A stretch of DNA of 28,095 nt from an uncultured Eubacteriales bacterium (GCA_900540145.1 UQEW01000024.1:1-28095); one strand, 5' to 3'. Counted from the stretch's first letter, positions 14,876 through 23,771 are shown. The notes: generated from the sequence alone by a model not told the origin. Program-made: numbers and translations.

Positions 14876-17260
14876 TTATTCCATCGCCCGCATTTCTTCC
14901 ACCAGCGATTGATTTTTCTGTCTGCGCATTGTCCAGAAGGACAGGATAACCTCCAGACCAAACAGCACCAGCACGAACAGACCCATTTGCAGGAAGGGGA
15001 AGGAATATGGCATGATGACTCCATGGAAAGTCATTTCACTGAATTTCCGGGCAGCAATCACTGCAATCGGGAGGCCCGCTGCCAGGGTTGCCAATGCAGC
15101 AAAAAACGCATAGCAGATCCCTTCATAAATGGTCATTTGACAAAGCTGTTTTCTGGTCAGACCAATGGCACGAAAGACACTGTTTTCCCGCTTTCTGGAC
15201 ATCTGATTGGAGAGGGTGGTGTTGATGAGATTGACCACGCCAAAGAGGAATACCAGCCACGACAGCGCCTGAAACCCTCCAAAAACAACCCGGTTTTCCA
15301 TTTCCTCATAATCCTTATGTATCCCAATGGTGTCCAGTGCAAGGTCGGGATCAGAAGAAATGATCGCACTCAGACTGTTTTCAATCTGCTCTGCCTTTTG
15401 GGGATCACTGACAATGCTCCAGGAATAATCAAAGCAATCGATCATGGGCATTGCTTCCTGAAACAGCTCTTTGGTCGCAACCATGCAGGTGTTGTCCAGC
15501 GCCAGAGGACCATGACCATTTTGAAGCCCGTCGTTTAGGAACAGACCCGAAACCGTGACCGGAATCTCTTGATCCCCAATGGAAAGTTTGATCACCGATC
15601 CTGCCTCTACGCCGATCATATCTTCTGCATATTCCATATCCAGTGCAATACTATGGGAATCTTGAGGCAAAGTCCCCGACACAAGCGCCGCTTCTATCTG
15701 ATCTCTGTTTCTATCACTCAACAGATCGCACATTCCGCCGGAAGAACTCTCCTCATTTTCAAACCGCACATGAACCGCCTGACGATTCTCGATCACATCT
15801 GTCACGCCGTCCACAGCCAGCACCTCCTGCCGGAGCGCTTCATTCAAAGGATTCCCCTCCGACATTACCTCATATTCTGTTTTTTCAGAGTTCATATAGA
15901 TTTTATAATCCCCATCCGGGAAAAACTGCCTTGCGATCCGCTCCGGCGAACGAACCAGAAGAATAGAGGCTGTCACCAAAAGGATCACCCCGCCCAGACT
16001 TAGGGAAGCCACGATACTGATGGTCCTTTTACGGTCACGCCTGAAATTTGCAATTCCCATGGAGAGGGGATTTAACCGCATATTCTTCTTATGGGTGTGG
16101 GCATTTCCGCTCTGACTGCCGGTAAAGCGGACCGCTTCAATCGGAGAGATACCGGCGGCAATCTTTACCGGTCTGCGGATCGCAATGGATACCATAAACC
16201 TGCCAAGCAACGCAGTCAAAACAACCGCAGCAGCATAAAACGGCAAATGAAACCCACGGGAAAACAGCGCAAACCCGGCTGCACATCCCAGCAAAATACC
16301 GATTCCGATACCAGCCCATCCTAAGAAACGGCCTTCCTTTTTGACAATACTCCGGATCTGCTTTGGCGTTGTGCCGATGGTCCGCAGCTGTCCATAGCTT
16401 TGAATTTTGTCATTGATCGAGATTCGGAAGATACTTTGTATCACAACATACCCTCCGATGATGACCAGGACTGCGATTCCGGCAACCAGCGCAAGCATAC
16501 TGACATTCACCGGCTGCTTATAGAATTTCATATAGCTGAGGTTCATGACCGGCATTTCCAGCTGATATTCCTTGGCAATCTCCCGGCTACGGGCAGTCAA
16601 TTCTGTTTCATCCATCTGCTGCTCATTCTTAAAATGCACATAGGCACGATAATCAGCGGGGTCGTAGCCGCTCCATCCCTTCAGGGCTTCTTTGGAAAGA
16701 AGGATGGATGTGCCATTTACCTCTTTTTCCTTATAGCCTTCCAGAATGCCAGTCACCGTATATTCTCCGTGAAAGCTCTCGCTGCTTAGCATAACCTTTT
16801 CACCAATCCCGGCGTCTGCACCATAGTTGGAAAGGAAATAACGGCTCACCACCACCTCATCCTCCTTTTGGGGCAATCGGCCTTCCAGCAGCTTCATCTG
16901 GTCACGGGCAATATACATCGTTTCCTCATCACAATAAATATAGGAGGCATTGTATCCCTGCTCCGCAGGTTCCACAGCCAGCATATAATACTCTCCTACC
17001 CTCGAGAAGTCATCCAGCCCCTTCAGGGAGGACACATCTTCCTCGGTAATTTTCGTGTAGACCGCCTCATAGGTATCCTCCACATGATTTTTCTCTATCT
17101 GCCGGGTAGACAAAGCCATCACAATCGAAAAACAAATCAGACAGGATGCCAGCGCAACGGCGATCACCACCATGAGATTCCGACGCTTCTCACTTTTCAA
17201 ACTTTTTCTTGCCAGTTTCCTGACAATATTTCCTGTATCATTTTCAAATGGTACTGTCAT
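14876..17260 (-). CDS. FtsX/MacB-type ABC permease, second of the operon
   Basis: 794 residues. It starts with MTVPFENDTGNIVRKLARKS, a motif shared with both other permeases of this type in the window. Two FtsX units: TM1 about 29-51, extracellular domain to about 250, three helices about 250-350 with the loop YGQLRTIGTTPKQIRSIVKKEG; then TM5 about 410-432, a second extracellular domain to about 660, and three final helices with FRAIGLTRKQLCQM. ATG 17260 is preferred over 17269, because the ribosome site AAAGGAG touches the latter. It follows the first permease after a strong hairpin. With the ATPase and the paralogue it probably forms a heterodimeric exporter or lipid/peptide-handling complex at the membrane. 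Substrate unknown. Confidence 0.85.
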   Translation of the reverse strand: MTVPFENDTGNIVRKLARKSLKSEKRRNLMVVIAVALASCLICFSIVMALSTRQIEKNHVEDTYEAVYTKITEEDVSSLKGLDDFSRVGEYYMLAVEPAEQGYNASYIYCDEETMYIARDQMKLLEGRLPQKEDEVVVSRYFLSNYGADAGIGEKVMLSSESFHGEYTVTGILEGYKEKEVNGTSILLSKEALKGWSGYDPADYRAYVHFKNEQQMDETELTARSREIAKEYQLEMPVMNLSYMKFYKQPVNVSMLALVAGIAVLVIIGGYVVIQSIFRISINDKIQSYGQLRTIGTTPKQIRSIVKKEGRFLGWAGIGIGILLGCAAGFALFSRGFHLPFYAAAVVLTALLGRFMVSIAIRRPVKIAAGISPIEAVRFTGSQSGNAHTHKKNMRLNPLSMGIANFRRDRKRTISIVASLSLGGVILLVTASILLVRSPERIARQFFPDGDYKIYMNSEKTEYEVMSEGNPLNEALRQEVLAVDGVTDVIENRQAVHVRFENEESSSGGMCDLLSDRNRDQIEAALVSGTLPQDSHSIALDMEYAEDMIGVEAGSVIKLSIGDQEIPVTVSGLFLNDGLQNGHGPLALDNTCMVATKELFQEAMPMIDCFDYSWSIVSDPQKAEQIENSLSAIISSDPDLALDTIGIHKDYEEMENRVVFGGFQALSWLVFLFGVVNLINTTLSNQMSRKRENSVFRAIGLTRKQLCQMTIYEGICYAFFAALATLAAGLPIAVIAARKFSEMTFHGVIMPYSFPFLQMGLFVLVLFGLEVILSFWTMRRQKNQSLVEEMRAME

Positions 17261-17303
17261 TTTGATCATCTCCTTTAAGTCTTATATTTCTGCTGTCAAC
17301 AAA

Positions 17304-17331
17304 GCGGCGGCTTCATATCGGAAGCCGCCGC
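17304..17331 (-). terminator. Strong hairpin between two permease genes
   Basis: GCGGCGGCTTC and GAAGCCGCCGC form a perfect 11-bp GC-rich stem with a six-nt loop, followed on the minus strand by the weak tract TTTGTTG. It lies in the 68-bp space between two cotranscribed genes and may act as partial terminator or as an mRNA-stabilising end. Confidence 0.65.
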
Positions 17332-17337
17332 CTCTGG

Positions 17338-19722
17338 TTAGTCCATGGTCTTGATCCGCTCTACAAGGGAAAGCCGTTTAGAGTAACGGACCGCAACCAC
17401 AGAGAAGATTCCGGTCACGACCAAAAGTGCCAGAACAAAAACAACCGTTTCCATCAAAGGGAATTGATAGGACAGTTCCCCAAAAATATTAAAACTGCTG
17501 ATCACATAGTCAAAAATCCAGCCCAGGATTCCGCCAATGCCAACCGACAAAAATACCGTAACCCCCGCGTACCACAGGCATTCTGCAATCAGCATACGGG
17601 AAACCTGCTTTCCGCTCATGCCCACAGACTGCAAAATCCCAAGCTCCTGCTGCCTTGCCAGCAGATTGGTCATCAGGGTGTTGACCAGATTTACCATAGA
17701 GAACACAAACAGGAACGCCAGCAGCAGATAAACACCGCGGGTCATCATCTTTAGCTGCGATTCCAGGGAGGCCGCGTGGTCTGCTCTGGAAAAGACCGTC
17801 AGCACCGGATTTTCCAGCAGGCTGAAAATAGACGCCCTGAGCGCATCCGAGTCCTCCGATGTATGGACATTCCAAACAGCCTCTCTGTTCTCAATGTCCG
17901 GGTAGAGCTGATCGGCCAGTTCTTCTGTAAGGGTAAACAGGCCCCATGCGCCGGTGCCTGATGTTACTGACGGTTTCGCAATCCCCATGACCGTTACTTC
18001 TATGGCCTTACCATCCATGGATTCAAAGGTCAGCACATCCCCGACAGCAGGCGTATAGCCATAAAACATACTTAAAAGATGATCTTCCGAATCTGTCACG
18101 ACCACACCGTTGTTTGCGGCAAGCTCCTCATAATCTGCGCTGCCCTGTTCCAGATTTTCCTCCGGCAGCCATTGTTCCATCTGCTCTCTGTCAAATACAG
18201 GGAACTTTAATGCAACACTTTCCTGGGGGAATTTCACCGTTGCGGATGTTACTTCATGGCTGGTGATAGATTCCACACCATCTATGGCAAGAAGTTCCTG
18301 ACGAAGTTCTTCTGTCAGTGGATTTTCCCGTGCGATGGCAGGCAATCCTTCCGCGCCTCCCGAATCCATCCAGCTGACCTCATAGTTGCAGTGATCTCCC
18401 ATAGCTTCTATCGCCATCTTTTCGGGACTGATGGAGTTAAGTACCGTAGCGGCTGTTACCAGAAACACACCCGTCAATCCCAAAGATATCAGAGTGATGA
18501 CCGTCTTTTTCCTGCTCCGCCTAAAGTTCATCTGTGCCATAGAGAACGGCGTAATGCGGTGGTTTTTCTGATCTTTGCGGTCTGTTGCCGTTTCATAACC
18601 ACTGGAGCGGACCGCTTCGATTGGGGATACCCTCGCCGCCATGCGGACAGGCGCATGAATGGACAGAAATACCGTCAGGGCGCAGGCTGCTGCGGTCGCA
18701 GCCAGATAGGGCAGATTGCCCATCCAGCTCCAATGTGCCGGGAAAATGGCAAACCCGATGGCCCCTCCAACCAAAAGCCCCAGCGGGATACCGCAAAGAG
18801 ATAACAGCAATCCCTCCCGCCGCACGATCCGCCGGATCTGTTTTGGTGTTGTGCCAATCACTTTCAGGCGTCCATATTCCCGCATTTTGCCCTTTACGGA
18901 AATGAAAAAGATACTGTAAATGACCACGGCACAGGCAATCAGCAAAAGGATTGCCACGGGAATGTAATATTTCATCACGCCGGACTTAAAGCCCTGCATA
19001 TCGAAATAGTTGGAACTGTAAAAAATCTGATCCTCTGAGACATCGTTGGCAGAAAGGAATGCTGCAATATCCGCCTTGAGCTGCTCCAGCTCCATACTAT
19101 CAGCACCAGTATAACGAAGCCGAAATTCAAACAGCGGCTCTCCCTGCGCCATCTCCTCCACAAATGCTTCAGATACATAAAGCTGGAACATACGGGAGTC
19201 ATTCTCCACATCCATGATACCGCTGACGGTATAGGTCTGCTTTCCGTTTCCAAGATTCACTTCTATGGTCTGCCCGACTTCTGCGGGGATTTCAAAATAA
19301 TCAAGAAATGCCCGTTCTACCAGAATTTCATTGGCAGCCTGCGGAAGTGTCCCAGTAAAGGAAGGCTTCTTACCCAATTCCATCCAGTTGGCATCCGCAT
19401 ACTCCACAGTCAGAACGCTGTCACCATAGCGGGCAGAACCGTAATTCTGGGAAAGGCCCCAGCGTTCCACTTCCGGGCAGTCTTTCAGTCTTTCAATCGT
19501 ATCATGGTCACAATTCACCACAACCGCCTGATACTGTCCCCGAATGTCCGCCTCCAGTTTTCTGTCACTTCCCGCTCCTGCACAAAAAATCGCTGCCATC
19601 AAAGCGGCTGCCAGAGCAATCGTTACGATCACAAACAGGTTGCGCCGCTTATCTGTCTGAATACTTCGTGACGCCAATTTTTTAATAACCGGCCCTGTAT
19701 CATTTTCAAAAGGCAATGTCAT
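17338..19722 (-). CDS. FtsX/MacB-type ABC permease, first of the operon
   Basis: 794 residues, paralogue of the following permease and of the one at 21002-23377. Begins MTLPFENDTGPVIKKLASRS. TM1 about 30-50 (NLFVIVTIALAAALMAAIF), large extracellular domain, helices about 255-360 including the cytoplasmic coupling loop YGRLKVIGTTPKQIRRIVRREG, then TM5 about 410-432, a second extracellular domain of about 230 residues, and three end helices with LGILQSVGMSGKQVSRM. Both extracellular domains suggest contact with an envelope substrate. The start ATG 19722 is chosen because AGGAGG lies seven bases upstream and the GTG at 19731 overlaps it. It follows the ATPase stop closely. Substrate unknown. Confidence 0.85.
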   Translation of the reverse strand: MTLPFENDTGPVIKKLASRSIQTDKRRNLFVIVTIALAAALMAAIFCAGAGSDRKLEADIRGQYQAVVVNCDHDTIERLKDCPEVERWGLSQNYGSARYGDSVLTVEYADANWMELGKKPSFTGTLPQAANEILVERAFLDYFEIPAEVGQTIEVNLGNGKQTYTVSGIMDVENDSRMFQLYVSEAFVEEMAQGEPLFEFRLRYTGADSMELEQLKADIAAFLSANDVSEDQIFYSSNYFDMQGFKSGVMKYYIPVAILLLIACAVVIYSIFFISVKGKMREYGRLKVIGTTPKQIRRIVRREGLLLSLCGIPLGLLVGGAIGFAIFPAHWSWMGNLPYLAATAAACALTVFLSIHAPVRMAARVSPIEAVRSSGYETATDRKDQKNHRITPFSMAQMNFRRSRKKTVITLISLGLTGVFLVTAATVLNSISPEKMAIEAMGDHCNYEVSWMDSGGAEGLPAIARENPLTEELRQELLAIDGVESITSHEVTSATVKFPQESVALKFPVFDREQMEQWLPEENLEQGSADYEELAANNGVVVTDSEDHLLSMFYGYTPAVGDVLTFESMDGKAIEVTVMGIAKPSVTSGTGAWGLFTLTEELADQLYPDIENREAVWNVHTSEDSDALRASIFSLLENPVLTVFSRADHAASLESQLKMMTRGVYLLLAFLFVFSMVNLVNTLMTNLLARQQELGILQSVGMSGKQVSRMLIAECLWYAGVTVFLSVGIGGILGWIFDYVISSFNIFGELSYQFPLMETVVFVLALLVVTGIFSVVAVRYSKRLSLVERIKTMD

Positions 19723-19736
19723 GTCTGCCACCTCCT

Positions 19737-20402
19737 TTATCCAACGATTTTGCCATCCTCAATCCGCACGATACGGTCTGCAAGCTGGGCAATGGCATCA
19801 TTATGTGTGATCATTACCAGCGTCTGGTTAAATTCACGACTCGTTCTCTGCAAAAGCCCCAGCACATCGGCGCTGGTCCTGCTGTCCAGGTTTCCGGTGG
19901 GTTCATCGGCAAGGACGATAGCGGGCTTTGACACCAGAGCGCGGGCGATAGCCACACGCTGCTGCTGGCCACCGGAGAGGTTGTTTGGCATATTCTTCAG
20001 CTTATCCTCCAGTCCCAGCATGGACACCACATCCGCCATGAATTTCTGATCCACCGTATCCCCATCCAGCTCCACCGGCAGGACGATGTTCTCATGGACA
20101 TTTAGGATCGGCACCAGATTGTAGTTCTGGAAGATAAAGCCGATATTGCGGCGGCGGAAGATGGTAAGCTGCTCATCGTTCATCTTCGCCAGCTCCTTAT
20201 CCCGCACCATCACGCTGCCGGAGGTGGGTGTGTCCAGACCGCCCATCATGTGAAGCAGGGTGGACTTACCGGAACCGGAAGTGCCGACCACCGCCACAAA
20301 TTCGCCTTCCTCCACAGAGAAGTTCACGCCATCCAGGGCGCGGGTAATGTTCGGCTCTGTGCCGTAGTATTTTTTCAAATCCGTTGTCTGCAAAATTTTC
20401 AT
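19737..20402 (-). CDS. MacB/LolD-type ABC transporter ATPase
   Basis: 221 residues with Walker A GTSGSGKST, Q-loop FIFQNYNLVP, signature LSGGQQQRVAIARAL, Walker B IVLADEPTGNLDS, and switch His in MITHND. The type pairs with FtsX-like permeases, two of which follow. It is the only ATPase in the second system, so the separately placed third permease may use it too. Promoter B (20437-20470) stands 35-68 bases upstream, marking it as first gene of a regulated operon: ATPase, permease, permease, two-receiver protein. Confidence 0.9.
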   Translation of the reverse strand: MKILQTTDLKKYYGTEPNITRALDGVNFSVEEGEFVAVVGTSGSGKSTLLHMMGGLDTPTSGSVMVRDKELAKMNDEQLTIFRRRNIGFIFQNYNLVPILNVHENIVLPVELDGDTVDQKFMADVVSMLGLEDKLKNMPNNLSGGQQQRVAIARALVSKPAIVLADEPTGNLDSRTSADVLGLLQRTSREFNQTLVMITHNDAIAQLADRIVRIEDGKIVG

Positions 20403-20436
20403 AACAGTTACCTGCCTTTCTTAATTTGTTGCATAT

Positions 20437-20470
20437 AGAGTAAAGGAGAAATGTTGCAGAATTGTCCTAA
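20437..20470 (-). promoter_or_regulatory. Regulon promoter B (ATPase-permease operon)
   Basis: Minus strand: TTAGG, ACAATT, 11 bp on ACATTT, then CTCCTT, then -10 TACTCT. Same order and spacing as promoters A, C, D and E. The predicted activator is the response regulator encoded at 24896-25594. Confidence 0.7.
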
Positions 20471-20490
20471 ACGCTATAAAAATCCATGGT

Positions 20491-20516
20491 GAATTGCTTC
20501 AATTTTAGGACAATTC
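20491..20516 (-). other. Hairpin at gene end, promoter B module
   Basis: GAATTG and CAATTC, 14 bases apart, the second overlapping the stop of the exported-protein gene. The 74 bases from here to promoter B are closely similar in sequence and equal in length to those at 23411-23484 ahead of promoter C, pointing to duplication of the whole intergenic module. Confidence 0.5.
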
Positions 20517-20913
20517 ATTTTTCAACTTCGCAAAGGGAACCCTCTGGTGTCGCTTCCCCGTCAATGAAAGTAATCTGATGAATAGCGGTAATATTCTCGT
20601 TATATTCTTGCCCCTGACTTTCCAGATAGGCTTTGATTTCTGCCGGATCTGTAATGTCGTTTGCGGTATAATCGGTAAATGTAACCTGATGAACAGCCAT
20701 AATATCGGCAGTATATTCACCGCCTTGCTGCTCAATGTAACTTTGAACTTCAACGGGGTCAGTAATATCTGTAATGGTATATCCTCCGTTAACAGTGTTC
20801 TCTTTGTTTTCTTGTGCCAGTACTTCATTGTGGCTCTCTGCTACATGACAAGCTGTACATGGTATCAATAGCATCGCAGCAGCTATAAATGAAATCACCA
20901 TCGTTTTTTTCAT
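20515..20913 (-). CDS. Exported protein with two tandem 37-residue repeats
   Basis: 132 residues. An N-terminal signal sequence (MKKTMVISFIAAAMLLIPC) leads to CTAC-His; the cysteine at position 22 could be a lipid anchor, although the lipobox is not ideal (Cys at -3). The mature part holds two repeats with a period of 37 residues starting at Tyr45 and Tyr82: ITDPVEVQSYIEQQGGEYTA and ITDPAEIKAYLESQGQEYNE, each ending in VHQVTF or IHQITF. I know no family for them. AGGAGG stands ahead of ATG. The gene lies between the third permease and the ATPase operon and so probably acts outside the membrane with these transporters, as sensor, binding or immunity protein. Confidence 0.75.
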   Translation of the reverse strand: MKKTMVISFIAAAMLLIPCTACHVAESHNEVLAQENKENTVNGGYTITDITDPVEVQSYIEQQGGEYTADIMAVHQVTFTDYTANDITDPAEIKAYLESQGQEYNENITAIHQITFIDGEATPEGSLCEVEK

Positions 20914-20956
20914 GGTCTTTGCCTCCTATTTGGGGTGAGGACATAATTGTAAATCA

Positions 20957-20991
20957 TGAATGTCCGCGAAATGTTACAATGCTCGGACATT
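20957..20991 (-). promoter_or_regulatory. Possible variant operator of the exported-protein gene
   Basis: AATGTCCG (20959-20966) and CGGACATT (20984-20991) form a perfect inverted repeat around AAATGTTACA, which equals the core of promoter E. The -10 and upstream half-site do not fit the consensus, so this is either a divergent regulon site or a separate operator. Confidence 0.35.
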
Positions 20992-21001
20992 TCAAAAATT
21001 C

Positions 21002-23377
21002 TTATGACAATTCCCGTATTTGATCTACCAGAGATTGTTTTTTTATCTGCCGAATTGCGAAACACGAGAAAAGCATTTGGACAGCAAGCATCAGTATAAA
21101 ATAACTGAACATTTCAACTGTCGGAAAATGATAGCTTACTTTTCCAAAAATACTCATTGCACTAAAGACGGTGCAGAGAAGATACCCGATAAGAGTTCCG
21201 CATGATATGGAAAGAAGCAACACCCCTAATGTATAGAACAGGCCCTCTATCAATAACATTTTTGAAAGCTGTTTACTGCTCAAACCAACTGCTTGCAAAA
21301 CACCCAATTCTCGCTTCCGTGTCAAGATGTTTGTTATCAGTGTGTTTAGCAGATTGATAATGCCAAAAACCCCAATAAACATAATAAAAATGTAGACTGG
21401 CATACGATAGTTCAATAGTTTTTCGTTGTATGCCTCTACCCAATCATTCAAGGTACTAACATAGAGGCTGGAAGTCGGTGGAATTATCTTTTGTATTTCA
21501 TCTTTTGCGGCTGCCCATTTACTGTCATCTGTATCTACAATAAATTGATAATTGAGGTTATCAATAGGAACGATCTTTGACAGCATTTCTAAAGGAATAA
21601 ATAGCGTATCATATCCGCCATACGGGATATTCGCATCCACAATTCCCATTACTTTTACTTCCAATGTTTGTCCGCCAACTTCAATCAGAAGTTCGTCCCC
21701 AATCGCGGCATCCCACCCAAAAGTTTCTTTCCACTGTGGGCCATTTTCAATAATAATGCCATTATTATTAAGTAGTTCCTGCAAATCCGCTGTACCATCA
21801 ATCAAATATTGTTCAAGCAATTTTTGAGAGCTTGGCGTATATGCGTCTGAAACAATCGGTTCAATATCTCCCGTTGGCATACGAACATTCAAAACGGTGC
21901 CTTGGTATTCTTTTATTTCTTCCACACCATCTATGTCCAAAATGGATTCTCTAAAATCTTCTGTAAGCAGATTCGATTTTTGGAGTTCTGAATATTGTTC
22001 GCTGTTATGTGCCTGCGGCCCGTAATCGCCTAATTCAAGGCGAATTTCTCCGTAAGGAAAACTCCTACGCGCCATTGCTAAAGGATCAATGGAATTAAAA
22101 TATGCAGAGCTTGCCATCAGCAAAATTCCACATACCCCTAACGACAGGATCGTTAAAGCGGTTTTCTTTCTGTTCCTCGCAAAATTAAGGAACGCTAAGT
22201 TTTTCGCGGATAGAGAACGATGTAACACTTTTGTATCGTTGAACATTACATCATTATTGCCCGCCGTATAACGGACTGCTTCAATAGGCGTAACATGAGC
22301 AGCAATTTTGGCTGGCTTAATTACAGCAATCATAACGCATAGATACACAAACAGAGCTGTAACAGCGGCAATTACAAATACCATTAAAGTGTTCCAGCCT
22401 TGCGGGACAAGGACATATCCCGCTATTGCACCGGCTAATATTCCAATCGGAATACCAATTCTGGAAAGATGAAATCCCTCTCTAAAAACGAGTCTTTTCA
22501 TCTGTTTTCCAGTTGCCCCTATTGTCCGCAGTTTTCCATATTCTTTTGTTTTTCTGGCTATGGACACATAGAACAGACTGTAAATAACAAGAGTACACGC
22601 CAAAGCGATAATAAGACTGATAAATGCTATTACAGTGATATATTGACTGCTTCTCTGTTCAATGAGAGAAAAATAATATGTTGAAAACTGCATTTGCTCC
22701 GGCTGTATTTCCAATTCTCTGCACAATGTTGATAATTCAGCTTGTATAGCAGCCTTAGACCAACCATCAGATTCATTCAAACGGATATAAGCGGAGTATG
22801 CCGGTTCGCTGATCTTGTTTTCAATATAGGACTGCGACACGAATACGGAATAATTTGAATTTTCGACAGGCAAAATACCACATAAGGTATAATCTTTTTC
22901 TCCATCTCCCAGATTTAACGATATAGTATCGCCTATGGATTTGGACAATCCAGCTCTATCAAGAAACGCCTTTGTGATAGCAATTTCATTTGTAGATTTG
23001 GGCAATTTTCCCTCTAAATCAGGATATTTTGCTAATTTCATTAGTATTTCATCTATTGAACGAACGGTTAATTTGTAGTCCCCATAAGATACTAAACCCA
23101 ATAAATGACTTACCCCCACTTGAACCCTATCGTCATTTACTAATTTCGTAATGGTATTATTATCGACTTCATTGATAATTGCTTGATAACGCCCAGCCGC
23201 ATCATTTAATGATTTTCGCTGAGAAGCAAAAAAATACAAGGTCGTTGTCATTATCAAGCAGGTAGCTAAGGCAATCGTAATGATAATGAGGATGTTTCGA
23301 CTTTTATCTGCTTTTAAGTTTCGTTTTGCCAACTTCTTTACAATGATACGGGTATCATTTTCAAATGGTAACGTCAT
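21002..23377 (-). CDS. FtsX/MacB-type ABC permease, third paralogue without its own ATPase
   Basis: About 791 residues, same architecture as the other two permeases: MTLPFENDTRIIVKKLAKRN start, TM1 about 29-50, extracellular domain, coupling loop YGKLRTIGATGKQMKRLVFR, TM5 about 408-425, second extracellular domain, final helices with LGVLQAVGLSSKQLSKM. Codon choice is visibly richer in A and T than in its paralogues, suggesting a separate origin or an older copy. ATG 23377 has GGAG nine bases upstream; 23383 is also possible. It has promoter C in front and stands alone, so it must borrow an ATPase, presumably that at 19737-20402, or act without one. Confidence 0.85.
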   Translation of the reverse strand: MTLPFENDTRIIVKKLAKRNLKADKSRNILIIITIALATCLIMTTTLYFFASQRKSLNDAAGRYQAIINEVDNNTITKLVNDDRVQVGVSHLLGLVSYGDYKLTVRSIDEILMKLAKYPDLEGKLPKSTNEIAITKAFLDRAGLSKSIGDTISLNLGDGEKDYTLCGILPVENSNYSVFVSQSYIENKISEPAYSAYIRLNESDGWSKAAIQAELSTLCRELEIQPEQMQFSTYYFSLIEQRSSQYITVIAFISLIIALACTLVIYSLFYVSIARKTKEYGKLRTIGATGKQMKRLVFREGFHLSRIGIPIGILAGAIAGYVLVPQGWNTLMVFVIAAVTALFVYLCVMIAVIKPAKIAAHVTPIEAVRYTAGNNDVMFNDTKVLHRSLSAKNLAFLNFARNRKKTALTILSLGVCGILLMASSAYFNSIDPLAMARRSFPYGEIRLELGDYGPQAHNSEQYSELQKSNLLTEDFRESILDIDGVEEIKEYQGTVLNVRMPTGDIEPIVSDAYTPSSQKLLEQYLIDGTADLQELLNNNGIIIENGPQWKETFGWDAAIGDELLIEVGGQTLEVKVMGIVDANIPYGGYDTLFIPLEMLSKIVPIDNLNYQFIVDTDDSKWAAAKDEIQKIIPPTSSLYVSTLNDWVEAYNEKLLNYRMPVYIFIMFIGVFGIINLLNTLITNILTRKRELGVLQAVGLSSKQLSKMLLIEGLFYTLGVLLLSISCGTLIGYLLCTVFSAMSIFGKVSYHFPTVEMFSYFILMLAVQMLFSCFAIRQIKKQSLVDQIRELS

Positions 23378-23400
23378 AGCCATTCACTCCTTTCGCTGTT

Positions 23401-23434
23401 ATCCTAACCCCCAAATGTTGCAGAAATATCCCAA
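23401..23434 (-). promoter_or_regulatory. Regulon promoter C (third permease)
   Basis: Minus strand: TTGGG, ATATTT, 11 bp on ACATTT, then GGGGGT, then -10 TAGGAT. The -10 is followed closely by the gene's ribosome site, so the 5' leader is very short. Confidence 0.65.
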
Positions 23435-23454
23435 AGGCTCAACAGTTTTAGGGT

Positions 23455-23480
23455 GAATTGCTTCAATTTTAGGACAATTC
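23455..23480 (-). other. Hairpin at gene end, promoter C module
   Basis: GAATTG and CAATTC, 14 bases apart; the second arm overlaps the stop of the small membrane protein gene exactly as at 20491-20516. The hairpin interior carries TTAGGACAATTC in the orientation opposite to the promoter box, a possible extra regulator half-site. Confidence 0.5.
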
Positions 23481-23739
23481 ATTTTCGTGTGTCTTTTTTA
23501 TAAAGCCGGATAGATATAAGCAAAACCATTGCTAACTGAATTACAACAAAAAACAGCGTCAGCCAAACGCTCTCATAATAAGAAATATCTGTCCAGAAGA
23601 TCACCAGATCTACCAGAGCCACCACACCAGCCGACCATCTAATCTTTCTTGGAAAGAAGTGCCGGAGCAGCAGAACAACAACGACCGGCGGGATCAGCAA
23701 GCAAGCTGCATTGATGAGTAATGTCTTTGTGATTTCCAT
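23479..23739 (-). CDS. Small membrane protein of the second system, 86 aa
   Basis: Three hydrophobic stretches at about 6-26, 37-50 and 58-78, with charged ends (RHFFPRKIRW, RLYKKDTRK). No family recognised. GGAGG stands seven bases before ATG. It has its own promoter of the regulon type (D) and lies between the kinase gene, from which a terminator separates it, and the third permease. Being controlled like the transporters, it may be a small accessory or sensor subunit of the membrane complex. The function is open. Confidence 0.75.
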   Translation of the reverse strand: MEITKTLLINAACLLIPPVVVVLLLRHFFPRKIRWSAGVVALVDLVIFWTDISYYESVWLTLFFVVIQLAMVLLISIRLYKKDTRK

Positions 23740-23771
23740 AAGGCCACCTCCAATTTCATGATGTTGCTGTC

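Noticed and set aside
18256..18804. Plus-strand frame of 182 codons across the first MacB-type permease
   Set aside because: Shadow of a conserved two-FtsX permease; no ribosome site or recognisable domain.
20505..20828. Alternative minus-strand frame of 107 codons overlapping the repeat protein
   Set aside because: It overlaps nearly the whole of a gene with a signal sequence, strong ribosome site and internal repeats; the alternative has none of these.
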